A stretch of 64,000 nucleotides of DNA from Kurthia populi (GTDB taxonomy: Bacteria > Bacillota > Bacilli > Bacillales_A > Planococcaceae), in the NCBI RefSeq assembly GCF_042686175.1, contig NZ_JBHUOR010000033.1, positions 33,768 to 97,767 of the forward strand, in the 5' to 3' direction. Each line of letters begins with the position of its first letter. Position 1 is the stretch's first letter. The notes beneath the pieces are model-generated. The model saw only the letters and a list, made by a program, of their open reading frames with translations. It was not told the DNA's origin and did no database searches. Below, piece by piece: positions 16,229 to 24,680 of the stretch. The translations under genes were made by a program, and so were the position numbers.

Positions 16229-17836
16229 ATGAAGAAAAAAAGGTTACTCGTTGTATTAGTCGCGATGCTTGTTTCAATCGTATTAGCTGCATGTGGCGGC
16301 TCTGGTGAAAAATCATCAGATGGTGATTCAAACAAAGGCGACAGTGAGGGCGGCGGCACATTGATCTTTGGTCGTGGCGGCGACTCTGTGTCACTTGACC
16401 CAATTACGGTAACAGATGGGGAATCATTCGCCGTAACACAAAATATTTTTGAAACGCTTATCCGCTTTGGTGAGCAAGATACAACACTGCAACCAGGCTT
16501 AGCAAAAGAGTGGAAAGTATCAGATGATGGGTTAGAATACACATTCACATTACAAGAAGGTGTGAAATTCCATGACGGTACCGACTTCAATGCCGATGCA
16601 GTGGTGAAAAACTTTGAACGCTGGATGACAGGTGATGCAGAAAAATTTCCTTACTTCCAATCAATGTTTGGTGGCTTTGAAGGTGAAGATGCCGCTGTTA
16701 TTAAAGAAGTAAAAGCAGATGGCGACACAACAGTTGTGATTACATTAAACAATCCACAAGCACCATTTCTTAAAAACTTAGCGATGAGCCCATTCGGCAT
16801 GGCATCACCAACAGCATTCGATAAAGCAGGCGACAAATTTGGTGATAATCCAGTTGGTACGGGTCCGTTCAAATTCGTATCATGGAAACGTAATGATAGC
16901 GTAACGGTTGAGAAAAATGCAGATTACTGGAAAGAAGGCTTACCAAAAGTAGATAAAGTCGTCTTCAAATCAATTCCAGATAACTCAACACGTTTAAATG
17001 CGTTAAAAACAGGTGAAATCGATTTAGCGACAGGCATTAGCCCGTCAGATTCAGCAAGCATTGAAGCAGATAGCAACTTACAATTAATCGAACGTCCGTC
17101 ATTAAATGTTGGTTACTTAGGTATGACGGTAACACGTAAGCCATTTGATGATAAACGTGTACGTCAAGCTGTAAACTACGCAATTGATAAAGAAGCGCTT
17201 GTGAAGGCATTCTACGAAGGCAAAGCAGATGTGGCATCAAACCCAATGCCACCAGCAGTATCAGGCTTTAACAAAGACATTTCAGCATACCCATACGATC
17301 CAGAAAAAGCGAAAGCATTATTAAAAGAAGCGGGCTATGATGGCAAAGAAATCGAATTATGGGCAATGCCAGTACCACGTCCATACATGCCAGATGGTCA
17401 AAAAATTGCAGAAGCAATCCAAAAGAACTTAGATGATGTTGGCATCAAGTCAAAAATCGTAACGTATGAGTGGGCTACGTATCTTGATAAAGCAGCAAAA
17501 GGAGAAGCAGATGCATTCCTATTAGGTTGGACAGGGGATAACGGCGATGCGGATAACTTCCTGTACACATTATTAGATGAATCAAATATCGGTAGCAATA
17601 ACTACACGTACTTCAAAAACTCAGAAACACATAAATTATTATTAAAAGCACAAAAAGAAACAGATGAAGACAAACGTAATGCATTATACGAAAAAGCGCA
17701 AAAAATCATTCATGAGGAAGCGCCTTGGGTACCACTTGCTTATTCAACACCAATTTTAGCAGGTAAGAGCACAATCAAAAACTTCAAGCCGCATCCAACA
17801 GGCTCAGATATTTTTGACACAATTGAAGTGAATTAA
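16229..17836 (+). CDS. appA: Oligopeptide-binding lipoprotein (AppA/DppE-like, SBP family 5)
   Basis: Extracytoplasmic solute-binding protein anchored by a lipid at C22; the signal sequence ends in the lipobox LAAC, followed by a Gly/Ser/Asp-rich linker. The mature part is a family 5 binding protein with PGLAKEWKVSDDGLEYTF, HDGTDFNADAVV and DNPVGTGPFKFVSW in the usual order and a length (535) typical for peptide binders. It sits between the ATPases and the permeases, as in appDFABC. It could bind peptides or glutathione-like ligands; the exact ligand cannot be read. A structured 115-base gap separates it from appB, which may set unequal protein amounts. Confidence 0.87.
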   Translation: MKKKRLLVVLVAMLVSIVLAACGGSGEKSSDGDSNKGDSEGGGTLIFGRGGDSVSLDPITVTDGESFAVTQNIFETLIRFGEQDTTLQPGLAKEWKVSDDGLEYTFTLQEGVKFHDGTDFNADAVVKNFERWMTGDAEKFPYFQSMFGGFEGEDAAVIKEVKADGDTTVVITLNNPQAPFLKNLAMSPFGMASPTAFDKAGDKFGDNPVGTGPFKFVSWKRNDSVTVEKNADYWKEGLPKVDKVVFKSIPDNSTRLNALKTGEIDLATGISPSDSASIEADSNLQLIERPSLNVGYLGMTVTRKPFDDKRVRQAVNYAIDKEALVKAFYEGKADVASNPMPPAVSGFNKDISAYPYDPEKAKALLKEAGYDGKEIELWAMPVPRPYMPDGQKIAEAIQKNLDDVGIKSKIVTYEWATYLDKAAKGEADAFLLGWTGDNGDADNFLYTLLDESNIGSNNYTYFKNSETHKLLLKAQKETDEDKRNALYEKAQKIIHEEAPWVPLAYSTPILAGKSTIKNFKPHPTGSDIFDTIEVN

Positions 17837-17878
17837 TCCTTAGGGGGTGTCCTACAGTGCCGGCCTTTACAGTGAGTT

Positions 17879-17943
17879 GATGCCTTGCATCGAACAGCTT
17901 GTAAATGCATCGCGTAAGGCATCCTCTTTCAAATGAGAGAGGT
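17879..17943 (+). promoter_or_regulatory. Intercistronic hairpins between appA and appB
   Basis: GATGCCTT (17879-17886) can pair with AAGGCATC (17916-17923). Immediately after, CCTCT can pair with AGAGG that is part of the appB ribosome site (GAGAGGTGA). There is no T run, so it looks like an mRNA stability or translation control element rather than a terminator. Confidence 0.5.
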
Positions 17944-17951
17944 GACGGCCA

Positions 17952-18956
17952 ATGTTGAGTTATATCGGAAGACGCTTATTGCAATTAATTCCTGTCCTTT
18001 TAGGAATGACGTTTATCGTCTTTCTAATTATTCGAGCAATACCCGGAGATCCGGCACAAGTTATTTTAGGCCAGCAAGCGACAGCAGAAGCGGTCAAGGC
18101 GCTACGTGAAAGTTTAGGTTTAGATAACCCATGGTACGTGCAATATTTTCAATATTTAGGTGAGCTATTACGCGGTGACTTGGGTACATCAATGCGAACA
18201 CGCGAAGCCATTTCAACAGAGATTTGGCCGTATTTAGCGGCGACGATTGAGCTAGCATTTTGTGCAATGGTATTAGCAATCGTTATTGGCGTGAATGCGG
18301 GCATTATTTCCGCGTGGTTCCAAAATTCATGGTTCGATTATGCAGCGATGATTTTAGCATTAATCGGTGTATCGATGCCCATCTTCTGGTTAGGGCTAAT
18401 GTTCCAGTGGGGCTTTTCCATTCAGCTCGACTGGCTCCCAACATCTGGGCGTGAAGATGCGCGGAATCCAGTTGAGCCGATTACGCATTTATATTTAATT
18501 GATACGCTCGTCCAAGGACGTTTTGACCAATTCGGCGATGTCGTAAAGCATTTAATTTTACCGGCACTGGCGCTTGCGACGATTCCAATGGCCATTATTG
18601 CGCGAATGACACGCTCAAGCATGCTTGAAGTAATGCGTGCGGATTATATTCGTACGGCACGCGCAAAAGGTCAAAAAACATTTTTAGTCGTGTATAAGCA
18701 TGCATTGAAAAATGCCATTATTCCGGTATTAACGGTCATCGGACTACAAACGGGTTTACTATTAGGGGGCGCCATTTTAACGGAAACCATCTTTAGTTGG
18801 CCAGGTGTAGGACGCTATATTTACGATGCGATTGGCTTCCGTGATTATCCAGTTATTCAGGCTGGTATTTTAATTATTGCGTTCTTGTTTATTTTAATTA
18901 ATTTAATTGTGGATATTTTATACAGCTTTGTTGATAAGCGGATTAAATATAACTAG
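17952..18956 (+). CDS. appB: Oligopeptide ABC transporter permease (AppB/DppB-like)
   Basis: Membrane channel subunit, 334 residues. It has the DppB/OppB N-terminal helix with the family phrase RRLLQLIPVLLGMTFIVF, then five further helices and the EAA coupling loop (MRADYIRTARAKG) that contacts the ATPases, near residue 225. The ATG at 17952 follows GAGAGGTGA. It is followed by appC after 11 bases. Substrate passage depends on pairing with AppC. Confidence 0.88.
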   Translation: MLSYIGRRLLQLIPVLLGMTFIVFLIIRAIPGDPAQVILGQQATAEAVKALRESLGLDNPWYVQYFQYLGELLRGDLGTSMRTREAISTEIWPYLAATIELAFCAMVLAIVIGVNAGIISAWFQNSWFDYAAMILALIGVSMPIFWLGLMFQWGFSIQLDWLPTSGREDARNPVEPITHLYLIDTLVQGRFDQFGDVVKHLILPALALATIPMAIIARMTRSSMLEVMRADYIRTARAKGQKTFLVVYKHALKNAIIPVLTVIGLQTGLLLGGAILTETIFSWPGVGRYIYDAIGFRDYPVIQAGILIIAFLFILINLIVDILYSFVDKRIKYN

Positions 18957-18967
18957 GAGGGATTTTA

Positions 18968-19849
18968 ATGGCTACACAGCAAACACTTTCTACCGTGAAA
19001 GCAAAAGAAGCAGGGCCGTGGCTTAATGCATGGCGTAGCTTTAAGAAAAGCAAAGTATCCCTCATCGGTGCAGGGATTGTACTCGTGTTTATTATTTTAG
19101 CCATTTTGGCACCGCTTATTGCGCCACAAGGCATTAATGAACAAAATTTAACACAGCGCTTGCAGCCACCATCTGGCACGCACTGGTTTGGTACCGATGA
19201 TTTTGGCCGCGATATTTTCTCACGTGTTTTGTACGGTGCACGGATTTCATTATGGGTCGGCTTCTTCTCAGTGATTGGCTCGATTGTTGTCGGGAGCTTA
19301 CTCGGTATTTTAGCGGGCTACTATGGCCGCTGGGTCGATACAATTATTTCACGTATTTTTGATATTATGCTGGCGTTCCCAAGTATTTTACTAGCGATTT
19401 CAATCGTGGCGGTACTTGGCCCATCACTTCAAAATGCGTTAATTGCCATTGCCATCGTTAATATTCCGAACTTTGGGCGCTTGATTCGCTCTAAAGTGCT
19501 GAGTATAAAGCAAGAGGAATACATTACATCAGCAAAAGCGATTGGTATGAAAGATGCGCGAATTTTATTTAAGCATATATTGCCAAATTCGATGGCACCT
19601 GTTATCGTGCAAGGGACACTTGCTGTAGCGACGGCGATTATTGAAGCAGCGGCACTTGGCTTCTTAGGCTTAGGTGCACAAGCGCCAACTCCTGAATGGG
19701 GAAAAATGCTTGCGGATGCGCGCGTTTATTTAGTGAATGCCCCGTGGACGATGATTTTCCCGGGTATTGCGATTATGTTAACGGTACTTGGCTTTAACTT
19801 AATGGGTGATGGGTTACGCGATGCACTCGATCCGAAAATGAAAAACTAA
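18968..19849 (+). CDS. appC: Oligopeptide ABC transporter permease (AppC/DppC-like)
   Basis: Second channel subunit, 293 residues. It shows the DppC-type N-terminal region (WRSFKKSKVSLIGAGIV), the conserved HWFGTDDFGRDIFSRVLYGAR block after helix 1 (split here as HWFGTDDFGRD and IFSRVLYGAR), and the EAA loop QEEYITSAKAIGM. AGGAGGGA precedes the ATG. It ends the operon and is followed by a strong bidirectional terminator shared with the convergent fabI gene. Confidence 0.88.
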   Translation: MATQQTLSTVKAKEAGPWLNAWRSFKKSKVSLIGAGIVLVFIILAILAPLIAPQGINEQNLTQRLQPPSGTHWFGTDDFGRDIFSRVLYGARISLWVGFFSVIGSIVVGSLLGILAGYYGRWVDTIISRIFDIMLAFPSILLAISIVAVLGPSLQNALIAIAIVNIPNFGRLIRSKVLSIKQEEYITSAKAIGMKDARILFKHILPNSMAPVIVQGTLAVATAIIEAAALGFLGLGAQAPTPEWGKMLADARVYLVNAPWTMIFPGIAIMLTVLGFNLMGDGLRDALDPKMKN

Positions 19850-19875
19850 AAAATCGTGACTGATAAATTCGCAAC

Positions 19876-19915
19876 AAAAAGAAGGAATCGCCAACGCGCG
19901 ATTCCTTCTTTTTAT
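19876..19915. terminator. Bidirectional terminator between appC and fabI
   Basis: AAAAAGAAGGAATCGC and GCGATTCCTTCTTTTT form a near-perfect stem with a short loop and T runs on both strands, between convergent genes. Confidence 0.88.
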
Positions 19916-19928
19916 GTTTATAAAGAAC

Positions 19929-20708
19929 TTAAATACCTAAAATACTATAGCCAGCATCGACGTGAATCACTTCACCTGTCACACCAGTTGATAAGGCACT
20001 TAGCATGACGACAGACATATTTGCCACTTCTTGTGGTGTAATGTTACGACGTAATGGCGCAACTTCTTCAATTTTATTTAAAATTTTGTTAAATGAAGGG
20101 ACGCCTTTTGCTGCTAATGTTTTAATGGCGCCAGCTGAAATGGCGTTGACACGAATATTGTCTTGGCCAATATCACTTGCAAGATAGCGTACGTTTGCTT
20201 CTAATGCGGCTTTCGCAACACCCATGACATTGTAACCGTCTAATACGCGCTCAGCTCCAAGATAGCTCATCGTAATAATTGAGCCACCTTCTGTCATATA
20301 AGGGCGTACAAGTTGTGCGGCTTTAATTAATGAATAGGCGCTTGTATCTTGTGCAAACGCATAACCTTCACGAGATGTTTCAACGAAGCGATTTTTTAAA
20401 TCTTCTGCATGTGCAAATGCAACAGAGTGCACAAGACCGTGGATCGTACCATATTTTTCACCGATGCTAGTGAACGCTTCTGTCATGCTATCGTCGCTAT
20501 TCACGTCACATTGTACGATTGAGTAACGGCTTTCATCATAATCAGCTAAAAGCTTTGTTAATTTTGATAGGGAACGTTCTTTACGATACGTGAAAATAAT
20601 ATGTGCTTCTGCATCAAATAAGGCTTTTGAAATATGCCATGCAATGCTACGGTCATTGGCAACACCCATAACGATTACGTTTTTATCTTTTAATTGTAAA
20701 ATATCCAT
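19929..20708 (-). CDS. fabI: Enoyl-[acyl-carrier-protein] reductase FabI
   Basis: Catalyses the last, NAD(P)H-dependent step of each fatty acid elongation cycle. The 259-residue protein has the short-chain dehydrogenase fold of FabI: nucleotide loop GVANDRSIAWHI at about 16-27, VHSVAFAH, then the catalytic Tyr pair in MSYLGAERVLDGYNVMGVAK with the Y-x6-K spacing, followed by RVNAISAGAIKT. CAGGAGG precedes the ATG. The upstream region holds a FapR operator, which fits malonyl-CoA control of lipid synthesis. FabI is the triclosan target. Confidence 0.96.
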   Translation of the reverse strand: MDILQLKDKNVIVMGVANDRSIAWHISKALFDAEAHIIFTYRKERSLSKLTKLLADYDESRYSIVQCDVNSDDSMTEAFTSIGEKYGTIHGLVHSVAFAHAEDLKNRFVETSREGYAFAQDTSAYSLIKAAQLVRPYMTEGGSIITMSYLGAERVLDGYNVMGVAKAALEANVRYLASDIGQDNIRVNAISAGAIKTLAAKGVPSFNKILNKIEEVAPLRRNITPQEVANMSVVMLSALSTGVTGEVIHVDAGYSILGI

Positions 20709-20734
20709 AATGGCCTCCTGTATGTAACTTACTG

Positions 20735-20751
20735 TTAGTACCTGATACTAA
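20735..20751 (-). promoter_or_regulatory. FapR operator upstream of fabI
   Basis: The 17-bp palindrome TTAGTACCTGATACTAA matches the known Bacillus FapR box almost base for base and lies 27-43 bases upstream of the fabI ATG. FapR represses fatty acid and phospholipid genes until malonyl-CoA releases it. Confidence 0.92.
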
Positions 20752-20759
20752 TATAGCAT

Positions 20760-20793
20760 AAAAAAAAACGCCCTACAACCAATTTGTAGGGCG
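20760..20793 (-). terminator. Terminator after fer
   Basis: On the minus strand, CGCCCTACAA (20784-20793) and TTGTAGGGCG (20769-20778 region) form a 10-bp perfect stem followed by nine T, just downstream of the ferredoxin gene. Confidence 0.9.
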
Positions 20794-20799
20794 GAAAGA

Positions 20800-21048
20800 T
20801 TATTCGTATTTTAACGCGTCGCCGTCGAAAGTTTCGTCTGCCACTTTGATTGAATCAGTTGGGCAGCCTTCAAAAGCGTCCTCCATATCTTCCATTAAGT
20901 CTTCTGGAATCTCAACAGTACCTGTGTTATCATCAAGAATAACAAATGCGATACCTTCGTCGTCGTAGTCATAGATATCTGGTGCAGCAGCGCCACAAGC
21001 GCCACAAGCGATGCAAGTATCTTTATCGACGATTGTAAATTTAGCCAT
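20800..21048 (-). CDS. fer: Ferredoxin, [4Fe-4S]
   Basis: Small acidic electron carrier of 82 residues. The cluster ligands are C-x2-C-x2-C in CIACGACG near the N-terminus and a distant C in EGCPTDSI. This is the single-cluster [4Fe-4S] pattern of B. subtilis Fer, which can donate electrons to BioI and other oxygenases. The ATG at 21048 follows AAGGAG; a longer frame exists upstream but lacks a ribosome site. It is divergent from ypbB-recQ, the same arrangement as in B. subtilis. Confidence 0.95.
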   Translation of the reverse strand: MAKFTIVDKDTCIACGACGAAAPDIYDYDDEGIAFVILDDNTGTVEIPEDLMEDMEDAFEGCPTDSIKVADETFDGDALKYE

Positions 21049-21153
21049 CTCTAAATCTCTCCTTCTTTTCTTCGTTCTTATATTCACTATACTATTTTAA
21101 GTCGCTTTTTCGCACATTTCAACCTAAATTACTAGAACTGGGAGGAAATATAC

Positions 21154-22170
21154 ATGTTTGCTACTAAATTAATCGTGTCTATTTTTGCCCGATACAACAA
21201 TCAGCGCGGATCATCTGCCGTTTATCACCTATTTAAAGGGAAAAAATCTGGTCAGACGATTCAAGATGTCGGGCTTTTTCAATTGTATCCTTTTTTCAGT
21301 ATAACACCAAAACTGACCAAGGCTCAATACGATACCTATATTGAAGAAATTTTTACCGCACAATTCATCCTTTTGACGGAGGAAAATGTCGTCGTGACCG
21401 ATAAAGGACGTCAATTAATAGAAGATTTCCGTCCTGTAGGTTTCGATGGCTGGCATTATCGCGGACGAGAGCTGTCGTTTTTTAAACGTTTGGCACTCGT
21501 TGTTCAAACGCTTTCGAATGCACCCCATACGATGCGCTTTTTGCCGATTGAGCAAGACGGTGTCACACAGCGCTTTGTAAAAGATTATTTACGGTATCAC
21601 GATTTCCAACAGCCTGCATTTCAACAACAGTTTACGACACAATTAATGGAGTTGGTTGCTAGCTTACCAGTCGAGGAGCGTTCAAAGCAAGTGTTAAGCT
21701 ATCGACTAAGCGGATATCAACAAAGCGGTTATACATGGCAGCAACTAGCCGTTTTCTTAGACGAGGATATATTAAGCTTGCAGTTACGTTTTACTAGCTG
21801 TTTACATAGCATGATAAATGAAGTGCGCAATTATCCATTACTCGCTGATTTAGCGCAAAATATCCGGATTGAACAATTGTTAACACAATCGACACAAAAA
21901 ACAGCTGACCTTTTTTATAAGGGCTATTCATTGGAGCAAATTGCGCAGTATCGTCGTCTAAAAACGAGTACAATTGAAGACCATTTAGCCGAGATGGCGA
22001 TGAATGATCCACAGTTTCCATTGACGCAGTTTGTGCCAGAGGAGCTTGCGCTAGCGATTCGTGAACGTACAAAGCAGCTACAAACGACGAAGCTACGCAT
22101 AATTAAAGAGAGTGTTCCACAAGCAAGTTATTTTCAAATTCGTTTAGTGCTTGCGGCAAAGGGGGAATAA
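21154..22170 (+). CDS. ypbB: YpbB-family protein with C-terminal helix-turn-helix
   Basis: A 338-residue cytoplasmic protein of the YpbB family. The C-terminal 90 residues form a helix-turn-helix segment (TADLFYKGYSLEQIAQYR, RLKTSTIEDHLAEMAM) of the type found attached to or next to RecQ helicases. The N-terminal part has no motif I can name. It follows GGAGGAAA and ends four bases before the recQ start, so the two are made together. A role as helper of the RecQ helicase is an inference from the fusion and neighbour pattern. Confidence 0.85.
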   Translation: MFATKLIVSIFARYNNQRGSSAVYHLFKGKKSGQTIQDVGLFQLYPFFSITPKLTKAQYDTYIEEIFTAQFILLTEENVVVTDKGRQLIEDFRPVGFDGWHYRGRELSFFKRLALVVQTLSNAPHTMRFLPIEQDGVTQRFVKDYLRYHDFQQPAFQQQFTTQLMELVASLPVEERSKQVLSYRLSGYQQSGYTWQQLAVFLDEDILSLQLRFTSCLHSMINEVRNYPLLADLAQNIRIEQLLTQSTQKTADLFYKGYSLEQIAQYRRLKTSTIEDHLAEMAMNDPQFPLTQFVPEELALAIRERTKQLQTTKLRIIKESVPQASYFQIRLVLAAKGE

Positions 22171-22173
22171 ATG

Positions 22174-23595
22174 ATGGAGTTACAACAAATTTTACAACAG
22201 CGCTTTGGCTATGATGCGTTTCGTGAGGGCCAGCAAGAAATTATTGAAGCGGTACTTAGTGGGCATGATACGCTAGCATTACTACCAACAGGTATGGGGA
22301 AATCACTCTGCTATCAATTGCCAGGGTATGTTGTTGAAGGAACCATCCTTGTCATTTCGCCGTTATTATCATTAATGCAAGACCAGGTGGAGCAATTGCG
22401 ACAGTTTGGGGAAAAACGCGTGGCAGCACTGAACTCTTTTTTATCATTTGATGATAAACAGTTTGTATGGCAGCACTTCGATGCCTTTCGTTTTTTATTT
22501 TTATCACCTGAAATGCTTGCTAGTGATGCTGTAAAGAATCGTTTGCAACAGATGAAGCTAGGACTAATCGTTGTTGACGAGGCCCATTGTATTTCGCAGT
22601 GGGGCTTTGATTTCCGTCCGGAATATTTACAAATTGCAGAGGCACTTCCGAAAGAGCGGCCACCAATTTTGGCGCTTAGTGCGACTGCAACGAACCAAAT
22701 TATGAGGGATATTACGCATTATTTAGGCATGGAAAAAGTATCGACATTTATTCATTCAGTTGACCGTAAAAACATTCATTATGAAGCAGTTGAAACGACA
22801 TCGTTTGAGAAGGCGAATGCCATTATTCAGCAAGTTACGCAGTTTGAAGGACCTGGCATTATTTATACGCAGTCGCGTAAACGAACGATGGAATATGCGT
22901 CCATGCTGCAACAAGTAGGTATCCGTGCTACTTTTTATCACGGTGGTATGGAACAGCAGGACCGCATGTTTGTACAGCGTCAGTTTATGCATGATGAAGT
23001 AGACTGGATTTGTGCGACAAATGCATTTGGTATGGGGATTCATAAAAATAATATCCGTCAAATTATTCATGATCATCTGCCACAAAATGTCGCAAGCTAT
23101 ATGCAGGAAGTTGGACGAGCAGGGCGTGACGGTGGTGAGGCGCTAGCGACGCTTTACTATGAAAAACGTGATGCGGAGCGTACGCTTGAAATGGCAACAC
23201 TTGATTTACCAACAGATTGGCATATTTCGCGTTACATGGCGTGTGAGGAGCCACAGCAGCTTGTTGAAGCCGGAGAAATGACCGAAACAGCTTTTCGTGT
23301 CCTGCACTATTGGATGCGTCAGCTAGCTCCTTTACAAGTGTCACAAAAAATTCAAGAGCTAGCGTCAGAAAAGCAACAGCAGGTGATGGCCCTTGCAAAA
23401 ATTATCACAGCGCCATGTATTCGCACACAATTAGTAGCCTATTTTGATGAGGAATTGCTAGAAAAACCAAAAAATTGCTGTTCAGGCTGTGGATTGCAGA
23501 AAAGCGAGATTTTAGCACCATATATCGAAAAAAATGAACCAAAAGCATTGGAAAACTGGCAATGGCGTCTCAAACATTTATTACCATTTAATTGA
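22174..23595 (+). CDS. recQ: ATP-dependent DNA helicase RecQ (RecS type)
   Basis: 3'-5' DNA helicase for recombination and repair, about 473 residues, close to the short B. subtilis RecS. Motifs in order: Q motif (FGYDAFREGQQEII), Walker A (PTGMGKSLCYQLP), DEAH box (VDEAHCISQWGFDFRP), SATAT, motif V (TNAFGMGIHK), motif VI (QEVGRAGRDGG) and a zinc-binding cysteine cluster (CCSGC) near the C-terminus. An HRDC domain is absent. The ATG at 22174 has better spacing from GGGGGA than the adjacent ATG at 22171. Confidence 0.9.
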   Translation: MELQQILQQRFGYDAFREGQQEIIEAVLSGHDTLALLPTGMGKSLCYQLPGYVVEGTILVISPLLSLMQDQVEQLRQFGEKRVAALNSFLSFDDKQFVWQHFDAFRFLFLSPEMLASDAVKNRLQQMKLGLIVVDEAHCISQWGFDFRPEYLQIAEALPKERPPILALSATATNQIMRDITHYLGMEKVSTFIHSVDRKNIHYEAVETTSFEKANAIIQQVTQFEGPGIIYTQSRKRTMEYASMLQQVGIRATFYHGGMEQQDRMFVQRQFMHDEVDWICATNAFGMGIHKNNIRQIIHDHLPQNVASYMQEVGRAGRDGGEALATLYYEKRDAERTLEMATLDLPTDWHISRYMACEEPQQLVEAGEMTETAFRVLHYWMRQLAPLQVSQKIQELASEKQQQVMALAKIITAPCIRTQLVAYFDEELLEKPKNCCSGCGLQKSEILAPYIEKNEPKALENWQWRLKHLLPFN

Positions 23596-23611
23596 AGCGA
23601 CGACGGAATGC

Positions 23612-23640
23612 TTTTCAAACGACAAAGCGCATATTATAAT
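23612..23640 (+). promoter_or_regulatory. Probable sigma-A promoter for ypbE
   Basis: TTTTCA (23612-23617), 17-base spacer and a perfect TATAAT (23635-23640), 31 bases before the ypbE start codon. Confidence 0.6.
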
Positions 23641-23670
23641 ATGAAATGGCTATGAAAAAGGGGGATAAAC

Positions 23671-24555
23671 ATGTCTCAAAATAACTATCGAGATAAAGTT
23701 GAAGCGCATCGTCAATCCATTGAAGTGGCTGGTAGCGATGCACAAACAAATCCCGGACGTGCTTCACGTAGAGCGGCTCGAAATGGACAAGAGAAAAAGA
23801 ATAATAATAAATTAATTACAATTTTAGGCAGTATTTTTGTTCTTGTACCTGTGCTGATTCTCGTGTACTTTAGTTTCTTTGCAAATTCCGGTGATAAAAC
23901 GACACAAGATTTAGCAAATAGTGATGTAAATGTACAATCAAGCAATGGCAACGGTTCATCTAATAGTGGTGCTGTTGCAACTGATGACGATAAAGACAAG
24001 CAAACAAAAGCACAACAAATAGAGCAAGAAAAAGCAAAAAAAGCAGCAGAAGCGCAAGAAAAAGCTGAAAAGAAAAAAGCGGCTGAAGAAAAAGCGAAAA
24101 AAGAACGGATAGCGAAGAAAAAAGCGGCCAAAGAAAAGGCTGCAAAAGAGAAAGCAGCGAAAGAGGCTGCAGCAAAAGCAGCAGCACAAAAGGCCGCAGC
24201 CGAAAAAGCGGCAGCTGAAAAAGCAGCAAAAGCAGCGGCGCAAAAAGCTGCGCAGGAAAAAGCAGCAAAAGAGGCCGCAGCAAAGGCCGCAGCCGAAAAA
24301 GCGGCAGCTGAGAAAGCAGCAAAAGAAAAGGCTGCAAAAGAAGCTGCAGGTGCAGCACCAAATACAACAACATCAGCTTATCGCCAATCAATCCAAAATG
24401 GCTATTTACACAATGCCTCTGCAGGAGATACCGTTCAAAGTATTTCAATCCGTTACTACGGTTCAACAGCAAAAGCAGCACAAATCCGCCAGTTAAATGG
24501 CTTATCATCTGATAAAGTACAAGCAGGCGTAAAAATTGCCTTACCAATGCAATAA
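23671..24555 (+). CDS. ypbE: LysM-domain membrane protein YpbE-like
   Basis: A 294-residue, single-pass membrane protein. A basic cytoplasmic N-terminus of about 48 residues is followed by a helix (LITILGSIFVLVPVLILVYFSFF, residues about 50-71, given here as its region). Next come a Ser/Asn/Asp linker and a very regular Lys/Ala/Glu coiled coil (about 108-228, repeated KEKAAKEAAAK units). A C-terminal LysM domain follows (GDTVQSISIRYYGS to KVQAGVKIALP) that should bind peptidoglycan. Location after recQ matches B. subtilis ypbE. The role is unknown; a link between membrane and wall is an inference. Confidence 0.85.
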   Translation: MSQNNYRDKVEAHRQSIEVAGSDAQTNPGRASRRAARNGQEKKNNNKLITILGSIFVLVPVLILVYFSFFANSGDKTTQDLANSDVNVQSSNGNGSSNSGAVATDDDKDKQTKAQQIEQEKAKKAAEAQEKAEKKKAAEEKAKKERIAKKKAAKEKAAKEKAAKEAAAKAAAQKAAAEKAAAEKAAKAAAQKAAQEKAAKEAAAKAAAEKAAAEKAAKEKAAKEAAGAAPNTTTSAYRQSIQNGYLHNASAGDTVQSISIRYYGSTAKAAQIRQLNGLSSDKVQAGVKIALPMQ

Positions 24556-24563
24556 GGAATAAA

Positions 24564-24598
24564 GAGAGGTTCAGGAAATATTCTGAGCCTCTTTTTTA
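24564..24598 (+). terminator. Terminator after ypbE
   Basis: AGAGGTTCAG (24565-24574) pairs with CTGAGCCTCT (24583-24592, one T-G pair), followed by TTTTT. Confidence 0.85.
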
Positions 24599-24680
24599 AT
24601 GAGCTCGAACAAGTGACAAATTTCAAATATATAGTAAAATAGATTCGGTAAAGAATATGATATAAAAAGGAATGACAACT

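Noticed and set aside
23956..24547. Minus-strand frames rich in Leu, Phe or Cys opposite ypbE
   Set aside because: Produced by the regular Lys/Ala/Glu repeats of ypbE read backwards; no start signals.
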